From Bathynomus jamesi (Eukaryota; Arthropoda; Malacostraca; Isopoda; Cirolanidae), in assembly GCA_023014485.1 (NCBI GenBank), contig JAJOZX010009084.1, positions 1-64,000 on the forward strand: a stretch of 64,000 nt of DNA, written 5' to 3'. Shown one piece after another: positions 31,814 to 42,058 of the stretch. The first letter of the stretch is position 1. Every line of letters starts with the position of its first letter. The translations under genes and the position numbers were made by a program. Under the pieces are notes generated by a model. The model made no database searches. It saw only the letters and a program-made list of their open reading frames with translations, and was not told the DNA's origin.

Positions 31814-32725
31814 TACCTTGAATTTTGATGACCTGCAGATGTTCTCTGAGGAAGTTGTAGATCCATTTTCCTACTTTGCCTGTTAGTCCCATATATTTCA
31901 TTTTATGTGCTATTATACCATGATCACATTTGTCGAAAGCTTTAGCAAAATCTGTATATAACATCATAGTTGTCATTTCTTTCCAGTGCATCTAGGATAT
32001 TATTGTAGTGTTCTATTAGTTGTGATAGGCATGATCTACCCGATCGGAATCTGTGCTGATTTTGTTGAATCTTTCCTGTGTCTCCAGGAAATCATAAATT
32101 TTCTCTAACTATTTTCTCAAATACTTGGGTGAGGTGGGATGTCAATGACACTGGTCTGTAGTTCTTTGCTTGAGATCTGTCCCCTCCTTTATATATAGGG
32201 ACAATGTTTGCTCTTTTCAAGATGCTCAGTATTTCCCCAGTGTCTAGAGATCTTCTCCATATCCAGTATAAAGGTGTAGCTATTTCATTTTTACAGTTTT
32301 TAATCAATAATTCGTTCAGTTGTCCGGACCTGCAGCTGAATGTGGTTTCATTTGTCCTATAGCTCTCGTTACATCTGGGGTAAAATCAGTCTTATATACT
32401 CTCCTTGCAATTCCTCTTCAAAGAATGCATCTATGTCAGGAATCACTTTGTCACGTTTTGGGGTACTGAAAACAGATTCATATTGGGCTGTCAGTTTCAG
32501 ATATTTCTTTTGGATCGTCAGTTCATTATTTCTCGTCCTTAAGGGCCCAATAGCAGCACACATTTTTGTTTTCCTTTTTGCATAGCTATATGAGTATTTT
32601 GGATTTTCCTTTATTGCTTCTACTGCCTTTTCCTCTTCCCTCTCGGTATGGTCCTTAATCAGGGCTTGTATTTTCCTGTTGATACCCTCCAGTTTTTCTT
32701 GTATTACTTTTATTCCAAAAGGAGA

Positions 32726-32936
32726 ACACATGGTCTGTTACCATGCCAGCTTGATGACTTACAAGTTTTCCTTTAACAAGGGACTGACTATAATGAGGAT
32801 TGCAAGCTTTAATATGATGGAAATATTTGAGTACTTGCTTGTTGGTTGGAACAGCTGTAGTCGTTATGGAGGCTATAGGTTGACCTACAAAGGGAATTTC
32901 TGTTTTGCTTCTAGTTAAAGGTTTGCTTAGAGCCAT
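32726..32936 (-). pseudogene. N-terminal fragment of a CRHH-type transposase
   Basis: The minus-strand frame begins MALSKPLTRSKTEIPFVGQP and contains AVPTNKQVLKYFHHIKACNP and HVFSFWNKSN. This matches, as I recall, the start of the protein family represented at 3250-5516, where LSTSRLPT and VIEVWTRARIPTQR occupy the same places. The fragment stops at the junction with LINE D. Confidence 0.65.
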
Positions 32937-33491
32937 TTTATCAATTTAAATAGGTATTATAGAACCTAGATTTAGAAATTCCTGAAAAAAGTTAGATTAG
33001 TTGGTAAAAATTGCTAAAAATATGAAATAAGGGGGCTAAATTGGGCCCTGTGGGTCCACATTTAGCATTGACATTTATAAAGCTAGTATACATTAACAGA
33101 AATGCATATAGAGTGGTAAATGTGTTTTACTTTTAATTAAAATAGTATATTTTACTATAAAATGCCAAAAAATGCCAATTTTTTTGTCTGAATTGGGGAT
33201 GTAAAATGTAAACTGCTGGGGATGCATGAAGTTTTTAGATAGGACTTTAAAAACTTGTGTGGGCATTCTTAGTAACCCACTTCACGATATTATATCGGTT
33301 AATGCTGTACCCGACCAACTTTGGGTTTAACGGGACACCCTATTGGACATGGGGACAAAAGCATACCTTGAGTGGAAATAATAATGATAATAATAATTAT
33401 GCTACTGTCTGATGTTAATGTACCTACTTCATCTTAATATTATGATGATGTCTTGTGCACATCCTGCTAATGGAGGAACATAATAAATTGT
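32937..33491. other. Unassigned non-coding stretch
   Basis: AT-rich, with a short (AAT)-like tract at 33381-33400 and no recognisable gene or repeat end. Confidence 0.5.
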
Positions 33492-33495
33492 TTAA

Positions 33496-33777
33496 CACAT
33501 TTCTTGCGATACGACCCACCCGTGGGTCATCACCTTCTTTTGTCTTTTGTCTTCTTTTTTATTTTTGGCTATAAATGACCTGTTAAATGTAAATATGAAT
33601 GCGATATGACCCACTGGTGGGCACATTCTTTTCATTGAAGTGGATTCAAAATACCAAGAGTAAAGTACTTACATCCTCCTCCTCCTCTGAGATTTGGCAG
33701 CCTACTGACGTCAGTGGCGAATTGTTGCCATTTATACTGGGAAGAAAACTCGAGAATCGGCATTCGCGGAAAACGTG
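33496..33777. mobile_element. piggyBac-like MITE at TTAA
   Basis: A 282-bp segment bounded by TTAA at 33492-33495 and 33778-33781. Short inverted ends CACATTTC and the complement of CACGTTTTC are present, and inside the left end CGACCCACCCGTGGGTC and TGACCCACTGGTGGGC are palindromic blocks like those near piggyBac termini. No coding content. Confidence 0.7.
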
Positions 33778-33781
33778 TTAA

Positions 33782-33970
33782 ATATATTTGGAAATTGTTT
33801 ATATTCACACTTTCTGAGAATCTTGTATCCAATACTTTGAAGCCATTGAGTGACCTCTAAATATTAAAATATTTCAAAACTTTGTACATAGTGTTTTTAC
33901 ATCATATGGCATACTTTGATGAGGTCAAAGCGAAGAAACTTAAAAGTTGAAAAATAAGTGACACCCTAAC

Positions 33971-34009
<39 letters not shown>

Positions 34010-34453
34010 ACTTAACCTAAACAAGCATAACCTAATCTGATCTAACCTAACTATTTCCATGTGATAGCCTACGAAAATGTCAATAGCCTCATTGTTGTTG
34101 TTAAAACGACGCTGAATAACCGCTTAGTAAGATAGAGAACACCATTGACACCCGTCCTGCATGACCACCAAATTTCAAATGATTTCAAACTGGTCAACTG
34201 CCATCTTCATCATGAGAATCATGTTAGCACATGCATGAAATATGTCTTGCAATAGCTGATTGGTTAATTGTGGTCAGCTGATGTTACATCACATAGGGAC
34301 ATCTATGAAAATGGTGACAGCATTGTCCTGATTTGATTTGATTTTATTTTCTTTTTTTTTTCTTTTTATAAATTGTATAACATTTTTTGAGCAAATTCAT
34401 ATTTACTAAAAAAATCAATTGGTAATTATTCGTTTTAGTGCTTTTCCTCCTTT
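33782..34453. other. Non-coding stretch with (TA)n and CCTAA motifs
   Basis: A (TA)n tract at 33971-34002 is followed by ACTTAACCTAAACAAGC and AACCTAACTATTTCCATG. Nearly the same 55-bp string recurs at 35721-35772, so this is a dispersed repeat. Nothing else is recognised. Confidence 0.6.
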
Positions 34454-34650
34454 CTGAACCAAAACACATTTTCCTGGTGTTTTGTGGTGTGATTTGTTCA
34501 AATCTGAACTTCGTTTCTTTGGGAAATGAGCCGTTTTTGAGAAATTTTAAAATTGAAAATTTCTCAAAAACGGCTCATTTCCCAAAGAAACGAAGTTCAG
34601 ATTTGAGCAAATCACACCAAAAAACACCAGAAAAATGTGTTTTGGTTCAG
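34454..34650. repeat. Near-perfect palindrome, hairpin family copy 4
   Basis: Arms of about 95 nt, CTGAACCAAAACACATTTT on the left and its complement on the right, with almost no loop (centre TTTTAAAATT at about 34548). Contains the family motif GTGTGATTTGTTCAAAT. Transcripts in either direction would form a nearly complete double strand. Confidence 0.96.
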
Positions 34651-34800
34651 ACCTAACCTAACCTGAACAGACCTAATCTAACCTAACCTGAACAGACCTA
34701 ATCTAACCTAACCTGAACAGACCTAATCTAACCTAACCTGAACAGACCTAATCTAACCTAACCTGAACAGACCTGAACTGACCTAACCTAACCTAAACTG
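34651..34800. repeat. 25-bp satellite rich in CCTAA
   Basis: Five head-to-tail copies of a 25-bp unit containing AACCTAACCTGAACAGACC, with GAACAG at 34665, 34690, 34715, 34740 and 34765. It directly abuts the right arm of the palindrome at 34650. CCTAA is the complement of the arthropod TTAGG telomere motif, but the unit is degenerate and interstitial. Confidence 0.92.
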
Positions 34801-35110
34801 ATTGGGTTTTGTTGCCAGACCATAATATCCAGCTCTTCACGTCTTTCCAACAACACTCAATATTTTGAATGTGAACGGTGTCTTCCATGAACCGCTGTGA
34901 ATGGTTCTGTCCGGTGAATGTAGCCTAGATTTCCAAGTTGAGAATACGCACGCCACTCGTCGGAATAGATTGTAGTCCCAGGCCTAATATGTTGCTGGAT
35001 CAGGCGAACAAGAGTTGTTGCGTCTCTGAGGAACCGCAAACAACAGTAGTTTTTTGGAACTGCGTTCCAAGGTACCAAAAACCCAGGCAATCGCAACCTC
35101 CGCAAACCAT
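34801..35110 (-). pseudogene. Merlin/IS1595-like transposase fragment
   Basis: The minus-strand frame 35105-34857 contains RDATTLVRLIQQHIRPGTTI and YSDEWRAYSQLGNLGYIHRT, closely resembling the second half of the DDE domain of ISXO2/IS1595-type (Merlin) transposases, with the second catalytic Asp in S-D-E-W. Downstream, a frame slip near 34870 precedes the remnant of the H-x-x-x-I-E block. Only about 100 codons remain. Confidence 0.8.
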
Positions 35111-36480
35111 AATGAAAACCAGACTAAAGCATTCTTGAATGAGTATGTATTATGAGAGATTCAAAATGTACGTCTCTGATTGGTCGAATAAGGTCACGTG
35201 AAACCAAAACGAGATGTAATTGGTTGTTTTGACCTATGTTTCCTAATTTTGCCACGAGATGTCTCCCCATAAAACTGGAGAGGGCGACGTTCGTTAAAAT
35301 TTTAACAGCGTTAAGAGCTAAATACTCGGTCAATGGCCTATAATGGCTGCTTTTTACGTCTAAATTTTTTTTTTTCATAAAAAATAATTATTACATTTCC
35401 TTGATTTTTATCAGTTTCCCTGAGGTTTCAAGGTGTCCTCAATACGAATTTATATGTTAAATTGTCATAGAATGTCTCCTATCGAAAACGAACAAAGCAT
35501 TAAAACGAATATTAACCAATCAATTTGCAATCAAATTCTACATCCGTTAAACCTATTTTCATGCAAAAAATGGATTCCTGGTGCTAAACCGAATCTTAAC
35601 CCCCCACTTTCAAAAGTAAAATTCTGGAATCCAGGTCCCACTCACTGCCAGACAGTTCAGAGACAGTCCATAAGTAACCTAACTGGTAAAGATTTGGTTT
35701 AGCACTGGGAACCAGTGCTAAACTTAACCTAAACAAGCCTAGCCTAACCTAACCCTATTTCCATGCCATAGTCTATTGGATTCCTGGTGCTAAACTGAAT
35801 CTTAACCAATGGTTTTACAACTGTCCCAGATAGAAAAAAGATAAATCTTATTTTTTTATTCATGAAACTTTTGTCAACTGGATCCTCAAAGGTCATTTCC
35901 TGATCTTGGTCAAAGAGTGAATTTTTTCTTATTTATAGGCCTACTTGTAAAAAATTTAATTATTTGGAATCCTCATCCTGTAATAATTTAAAAAATATAT
36001 AATTTCAAAGATTTATAAGTATTATTACCGAAGCTGTGGGCCTTCTAAATGGTCTTACCCTGAAATGATGTTGGCTTGTAACTTCTGAACCATTAGTCAG
36101 ATTGAAGAAGCCTTGAAAAATGAGGCATTTAGCCAAAGAACTATGTACCAAATTCCATCAAAATTGGAGGAATTATGGTTTTTAGTGTTGGTCTGCTTCA
36201 TTATAATTTCCTTTATGTGGGTTACTTTGTAGTAAAAGATAAGATGAGTTTAAGATCCAGTATATTATCACAAGGCAATGTGAAAGCATTCACCATAAAT
36301 CAGTCCATTCTCTGTCTGATTAGAACTAATCTCTTGATATCAGATGTCAGTTTGGTGTGAATATAGTTTCATTGCTTGCTAATTGTGTCACTTCACTTAG
36401 TTATGTTATATTCATGTTCATTATCATCATTTGATGTATTCTCATTTTTAGTAAGCTTTCTGTAATAAACTGGCTAATGT
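35111..36480. other. Unassigned non-coding stretch with dispersed repeats
   Basis: The string ATTCCTGGTGCTAAAC(C/T)GAATCTTAACC occurs twice (35574 and 35778), and 35721-35772 repeats 34003-34070. Open frames at 35124-35378 and 35433-35702 show no domain. No gene is supported. Confidence 0.5.
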
Positions 36481-36638
36481 ATAGTCATCCCTCTCCTTTC
36501 ACTGGGGTTACGTTCCTGAAAACCCTTGTGATTGGCAAAAACCATGATAGGTAAAACCTAGGGCCTATGGGAAATAGAGGGTTAGGGTAACTTGACCCCC
36601 AGACATCACTTACTATGCATACTTAACTCCAGAAAAAG
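36481..36638. mobile_element. Tigger-like end fragment
   Basis: TAGTCATCCCTCTCCTTTCA and GGGGTTACGTTCCTGAAAACC resemble the terminal part of a pogo/Tigger element. The other end is lost in the following (TA)n tract. Confidence 0.55.
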
Positions 36639-36639
36639 G

Positions 36640-36691
<52 letters not shown>
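36639..36691. repeat. (TA)n microsatellite
   Basis: About 50 bp of pure TA, directly followed by CAGGGTGGGTAAAAAA. Confidence 0.95.
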
Positions 36692-36695
<4 letters not shown>

Positions 36696-37288
36696 GGTGG
36701 GTAAAAAAAAAAGGTGCCCCCTTAGAGATAAACTGTCCTATTAAAAAAGTTTTTTTAATGAAGGAAGAAAGATCACTCCAGAACTTGTCACCATGTTTCT
36801 TTTTTGGATATCTATCAAACCAACAAAATTACCAAAACTTTAATGTTGTGAATGCAAATTTCAATTATAAACCTTAAGTGAAGTTCTAGTCAAAACAGAA
36901 TTTATTAATGATAATTCTTATGATTTGCAAATCACTGAATCACATGATTGTGTTAATAAAATTATATACTGTCACAAACAAATAAATGTAACTATAAAAT
37001 TTACAAAAGTATGACATATTTTAAATCTTTTTATAAGGGACTGAAAATTTGAGTCTTACCTTGAGAATTCTTTGACTAGATCCTGAATCTTGCTGGTGAC
37101 AACTGGGGGGTGAAATTGGAGACACGTTGCACCAAATCCAGTGTTCAGTCACTTAGTGCAACCATATCAACTGCTTGTCTGGTTGCCCAGTTCTCTTCTG
37201 CTATTACATGTTGGATGACATCTTTACAAAGAGGAAGCTTTCCATTGGGGAATGAGTCTGTGCTTGAAAATCTGTGACCTCCATCAAG
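36692..37288. other. Possible decayed mariner-type remnant
   Basis: Starts ACAGGGTGGGTAAAAAAAA next to TA repeats, in the manner of Tc1/mariner ends. The remainder is AT-rich with no readable transposase. A short stretch around 37090-37260 could be ancient coding sequence on the minus strand, but I cannot identify it. Confidence 0.4.
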
Positions 37289-38003
37289 AATTTTGGTTAT
37301 TATGTATTTTATCACACTCAGTCATTTTACACACCAAAATATATTTTTCTAGTAGTATTTGATGTGATTTGTTCAAATATGACCTCCATTTCCGTCGGAA
37401 ATGAGATCCAACAAAGTTATAGTACTTTGAAGTTTGGCTCATTTTCAAGGGAAATGGAAGTCAAAATCTAAGCAAAACACATCAAATATTACTAGAAAAA
37501 TGTATTTTGGTATTAATTAACCTAACCTAACAACCTAACCGTGGCTAAACGAGCCTAACCCTGGCTAAACGAGCCTAACCCTGGCTAAACGAGCCTAACC
37601 CTGGCTAAACGATCCTAACCCTGGCTAAACGAGCCTAGAGTATTACCTTATTATGGATTAGGTGGTGGATACAGACGAGAGCTTGTTTAGCCAGGGTTAG
37701 GCTCATTTAGCCAGGGTTAGGCTCGTTTAGCCAGGGTTAGGCTCGTTTAGCCACGGTTAGGTTAGGTTAGGTTAATTAATACCAAAATACATTTTCCTAG
37801 TAATATTTGATGTGTTTTGCTTAGATTTTGACTTCCATTTCCCTTGAAAATTAGCCAAACTTCAAAGTACTATAACTTTGTTGGATCTCATTTCCGATGG
37901 AAATGGAGGTCATATTTGAACAAATCACATCAAATACTACTAGAAAAATGTATTTTGGTGTGTAAAATGACTGAGTGGGATAAAATACATAATTACCAGA
38001 ATT
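37289..38003. repeat. 715-bp palindrome with internal 20-bp satellites, hairpin family copy 5
   Basis: Arms of about 340 bp: CTCAGTCATTTTACACACC on the left, its complement at 37958-37976 on the right. Both contain TGTGATTTGTTCAAAT and a CTCCATTTCC block. Inside the arms, a 20-bp unit (CCTAACCCTGGCTAAACGAG) is repeated five times at 37534-37633 and, complementary, four times at 37684-37762. The unpaired centre is about 50 nt (37634-37683). Both arms have drifted by only a few substitutions. Confidence 0.95.
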
Positions 38004-38337
38004 TTAACTGTCACTGCATCTTAACATCCTACTATGCAGTATTTTTTGGCAATAAGGTTATCAAAATACATGTATTTATCAATTCTATAAATTCAACCTG
38101 AAAAGAAAAATGTAAAATATAATTTCAAATAAACAAAATATTTGGAGAAAAAGAGCTGAAAAATTGCAATTTTTGAGCAAAAATGATGGAATATGGATTT
38201 TTGATGCATTATTGATCCTGCATCCCTCTGCAAATGTTTTAATCTGCTTGAGGTAAAAAATACATAAACAGTTTTTAAATTCTTTCCATGTCCAGAACCC
38301 AAGATAGGTCACTGGGTTCAAATTTTGGTTGCGCACG
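38004..38337. other. Non-coding stretch
   Basis: AT-rich with no recognised element. The minus-strand open frames run into the hAT MITE and have no domain. Confidence 0.5.
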
Positions 38338-38345
38338 CACACAAT

Positions 38346-38839
38346 CAGGGCTGGCTCAAGGTACCGGCAACTCGGGCAGTTGCCCAGGGCGCCACGTGCT
38401 AAGGGGCACCACGTCATGTGTTTGGGATCTTCCAAATACAAAGCGAAAAATCTAAAAATAAATAAATAAAATAAAATGAAATAAAAGTCAAATGTGAAAA
38501 TTTCCTGATGTGGAGTAAAATTTTCAGGGATTATAACATTATATTAGCCAATAGCTTAAATTCTTTAGCAATTCTGTCAATAGAAAAATGACTCAGAAAT
38601 ATAAATACGAAAAAATTTGCAAATCTAAAGTTGAGGAAAAATTATTTTAGTTAGGATAATGTACGAATTTGAATGTCTGTTGTTGCGTTTGATTTTTTTT
38701 CATTTATCTATAATAAATTCTTTATTCTTATATTTGTAATTTTTTTAGCATTATGAAAAAATTATTAAAATGGTAAAAAGTTTTAAGGGTGCTGAAATTC
38801 AATTTGCCCGGGGCACTGACAAACCTCGAGCTGGCCCTG
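38346..38839. mobile_element. hAT-type MITE (CAGGGCTGGCTCAAGG family), copy 2
   Basis: A 494-bp element with ends CAGGGCTGGCTCAAGG and the complement of CAGGGCCAGCTCGAGG, flanked by exact CACACAAT (38338-38345 and 38840-38847). The left 220 bp match the right part of the element at 13984-14818 in inverse orientation. Non-coding. Confidence 0.95.
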
Positions 38840-38847
38840 CACACAAT

Positions 38848-39627
38848 TTGTATAACTTGGCCAGTAGTAGTCAGTTTTGTATACAACCATCCAAAATTGG
38901 TTTTAAAGTTTAATCCTGGACAAAAGACAACTATCTAGACCCGCTTAATTTTGATCCTGGCACTTTTGATTTTTTCACTCCACCCTACAGTCTTCGTATA
39001 TTTACAAGCATCATATTTTAAAACTTTGGGTGTCAGATTTTACAGATTCTGCACACTGGTTTTGATTTGTATTGAGATAACTAAAAGGTTTTGATTTTGT
39101 TTGAAAATTAAAATGGTAATCTGAACTTCAGCCATGAATATTGACTTTCAAGATTAATTTTAAAGAATAAACTAGGCCTGTATACGTTAAGTTTATAGGA
39201 TTATGATATGAAAGAACCTCTTTTTTTTTTTCGATCTTAACATTGTAAACACTATTTTTATTTTTATAATAATACATTTGGTGCTGAGTTAACATTGCAC
39301 AAAGGTGTCTCTTCACATATTGAAACCACTCGTAAGTTTGTTCTTCAGGTGCACATCTTTGAAAAACTATAAAAGCAAATGATGAACTTTCTAATTTGAA
39401 AATTTTGTTTTTGGTAAAAACTATCAAATAATTTTGTCAGGCATAGGCTAAACCCCATGGATTACAATGACATTCATTGAATTTTGGGTGCAGACCCATA
39501 CTGTAGCTTATTGAGTATATTATTATTTTCAGAGGAATACCTCCTTTCCTTCAGAATAATGAACTGTGAACTATAAAGAGATACTTTTATAAAAGAATTT
39601 AATTTTTTCCATCACTCATTCAATGTC
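38848..39627. other. Non-coding stretch before a possible host exon
   Basis: AT-rich with no recognised repeat. If the exon at 39628 is the first of a gene, its promoter should lie here; no clear TATA box or other element is assigned. Confidence 0.4.
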
Positions 39628-39786
39628 ATGAGTTTCAAAATAGAAAAAAATGAAAGCGAGTGTGATTTGAAAGAAGTTTATTGGAACATTAAAGATGAAA
39701 TTGATATCAAAGAAGTCAATTTCTCTGAAACAAATTACTTGAAAGAAGATTCAATTGGCCACAGAAACATTTGTGATAAATTGCAG
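39628..39786 (+). CDS. Possible exon 1 of a host gene
   Basis: ATG at 39628 opens 53 codons (MSFKIEKNESECDLKEVYWN, then IKDEIDIKEVNF) and ends at CAG/GTAAAA, a good donor, in phase 0. Rich in Glu, Lys, Asp and Ile, with IKDEIDIKE-type repeats. Such acidic, IKEE-like N termini are common in arthropod zinc-finger proteins, but no finger is in the window. The identity is unknown. A second exon at about 40034 has the same style (FQIKDEWIKDVSVED), supporting a real gene. Confidence 0.5.
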
Positions 39787-40033
39787 GTAAAAAATAAATA
39801 TGAATAATTGATTTTTGTAAAATATAGTTTAAGTGGATTACCGTACCATTCATAGCGCAATGAAAACAAAATATAAATACCTTTTTCGTTCTTTTAATGA
39901 ATAGAGATTATTGACTAAGGTTAGTAATTTATTTATTAATTAATTCATTCATCAAAGCATTATGTTGATGAATTCATTTTTAAAGCTTTAATAGATTATT
40001 AAACATTTATTAAACTGAAATAAATTTGAATAG

Positions 40034-40151
40034 AAAATTAATTATTGAATATGATGAAAGAGAGAACTACTTTCAGATCAAAGATGAATGGATAAAAGAT
40101 GTTTCTGTTGAGGATCACACAGACTTCACTGATTATGAACTTCAGATTAAG
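40034..40151 (+). CDS. Possible exon 2 of the same host gene
   Basis: Encodes LIIEYDERENYFQIKDEWIK and DVSVEDHTDFTDYELQIK and ends at AAG/GTAAATG in phase 0. The candidate acceptor TTTGAATAG at 40033 would need one base from the previous exon, whereas exon 1 ends in phase 0. So an intermediate exon, another acceptor or a mutation must be assumed. Composition matches exon 1. Confidence 0.45.
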
Positions 40152-40209
40152 GTAAATGTGTGTGTTCTACTTAATGATGCAACATTTTTGCAAGTTTTTT
40201 TAATTGTTG

Positions 40210-42058
40210 CTGAAAGGGAAATTTATCTAAACTATAAACTTAATGGTGATCAAACAATCAAATAATGTCAAAAAACCTTTATCATAGTTTAGGTCAACTG
40301 TTGTTGTTGAATATACAGTGTCCAAGAAAATAGTGGTATAAAAATAACACCAGTACACATTTGAAAACTTGTTGATCGATTTTTATAAACTAGTTGGTGA
40401 TTCTATATAATTTGAGTATGCTGATCTCAAAAACATAGTTAGTTTTTCCCTATCACGTATGGTTTTCTTACTACAGGGTGTGTCATAAATCCCCCATTTA
40501 TCCCTAAATGTGAACCATCTTATCGAGACCAACATTGGATTGCACATGCTAAACCATAAATTTTGTTGTTATAGACTACAGTAACACTTAATAATAATGT
40601 AGGGTAAATATATATAACAACCAGTCCCATTCCCAACAAAATACTCTCTCCCCTCCCATCAATGGGTGGTTAACATTTGGGGACAGATGAGTATTACAAC
40701 ACCCCTTGTAGCACGAAATCTTTAGGTGATAGAGTAAAACCTAATTAAAGCAGAATTAAATAGCTCCTAGCTCTTGGACAAGCATATTGCTTGTTTATGA
40801 AAGAATAAAAAAATAACTGAAAGAAACAAAATATATTTACCTTCTTTACCAAGCGAAGTATGTGTCGGATGCCAATAAATTGTTCTCCTGCAATCTAGAC
40901 CCCAAAAGTTCTGCAGAGTCCTTAGGCAGATTCAAATCCCTGACTAAGTCATTTAGTTCGGCTTGGGTTAATGGTTTAGGATCTCAGTCAGCTGTTGGTT
41001 GTTCATAAACATCATCATTGTCTGGATTTGGAGCTGAATCAGAATCTGAATTGTATTGATCCAGACTCTCGGGTGGGCGGGGAATAGGAACTTCTGGACC
41101 ATGGGGTACCGGCCTTATTGCAGATGGAAGACTTGGGTATTGAAGGCTCTTTATTCTTTGCATTATAACCTTTAACATTGCAAGAACAGAAGTAGCAGTT
41201 GTCAGTATGGTTTCTAGGCTCACGCCATACCATAGGGATCCCAAATGGCAAACTTTTTTTTTTTACCTTCGCTCCAATTCCTTAGTGCCGCAACACACGT
41301 AAGACAAACCTTGTGTGGAGCCCAACTTTTGTCTTGATCTCCTAATTTAATTCCAAAATAAGCATGATAAGCTCTCTTAATGAAGGTTGTTACATTTGTC
41401 CTTTGTTTTACAACAACATACTGACCACAATATAACAAAATATGTCTGGAGTCTGGACTATGGGTACATCCTCTAGAAGCCATTATTAAAATTTTAAAGA
41501 TGTAATGTTAGAATTATCTATCTGAAAAATATGAAAAAACGAAATTAATTAAAGATAAAAAAGGTAAAAAATTACAAAATGCCCCAAAATTGTTTTGCTA
41601 ATAACTTTAAAACTGTGGGTGATAGAAAAAAACTGGTAGCATTTTTTAATTCAGCGCAGCAAACTGCTTCAGAATCACAACTCAAAATAAAGAAATCGAT
41701 TTTCATGCAGACTGGTGTAATTGGTCACTTGTTAATCAATATGTATGCATTGTATATGGTTGTTTTAATTTCCAAACTGTACAAGTTTAGAACACTTTTT
41801 ACAAGATGACCATCATTTGTTGTGATATGTATTCATCACTCAAACTCCATTACGGCATTAGTGAGTTGCTCTTGTGAAATGGATCAATTGACTTGTTTCT
41901 TCAAAGGAGTTTTGCCAGTCTACTGAGTTTATCACAGTACACAGGTTTTTTAATATGCACCTACATTCAGCATTGAGGAAAGGTTGTATCTAGAAAGTTA
42001 TGAACAGTACTGACAGTGTGGGAAGACACCCAGTCTTGTTGAAAGATTGCACTTTTTG
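40210..42058. repeat. Tandem segmental duplication, unit 1 (1849 bp)
   Basis: Starts at GCTGAAAGGGAAATTTATCT and is followed directly by a second copy at 42059. It contains a mariner-type end (ACAGGGTGTGTCATAAAT at 40475), a pseudogene on the minus strand and a decayed mariner C-terminal region near 41800-42000. Confidence 0.95.
40870..41483 (-). pseudogene. TE-associated Cys-rich protein, decayed, copy 1
   Basis: The minus-strand pieces read MASRGCTHSPDSRHILLYCG, YFGIKLGDQDKSWAPHKVCL, then in other frames LPFGIPMVWREPRNHTDNCY and FCSCNVKGYNAKNKE, and lastly SLPSAIRPVPHGPEVPIPRP. I recognise the pattern (DQDKSWAPHKVC, then FGIPMVWREP) as a multi-copy protein of arthropods and cnidarians with a Cys-rich N terminus and a conserved WREP-H-x-x-x-C-Y-F-C block, usually found with transposons. 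Its function is unknown. Two frame changes, near 41245 and 41140, disable it. Confidence 0.7.

Larger units (their letters stand above)
28975..32725 (-). mobile_element. LINE D, minus strand, broken by two insertions
   Basis: Read from 32725 downwards: a linker region, RT domain, then a C-terminal region ending near 28984. A Tigger element (31127-31813) and a block containing another LINE fragment plus a TIR element (about 29766-30836) interrupt it. Related LINEs are common in decapod crustaceans as I recall them. Confidence 0.82.
28984..32725 (-). pseudogene. LINE D reverse transcriptase
   Basis: In order: EEEKAVEAIKENPKYSYSYA and VIPDIDAFFEEELQGEY (32731-32369), SILKRANIVPIYKGGDRSQA and NYRPVSLTSHLTQVFEKIV (32307-32092), MLYTDFAKAFDKCDHGIIA with the first RT Asp (31991-31830). 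After the Tigger element come VRSSVTQGTVMAPLLFIIML and SNSIVTSFEDDTKI, where the usual F-A-D-D reads F-E-D-D. After the second insertion: INKAKRVTGQVLRTFKRRD and VIIPKLEYCSVLMSPYK, and finally VPDEP-type C terminus near 29120. Multiple frame breaks. Confidence 0.83.

Noticed and set aside
34651..34800. True telomere
   Set aside because: The unit is a degenerate 25-mer, interstitial and followed by further unique sequence.
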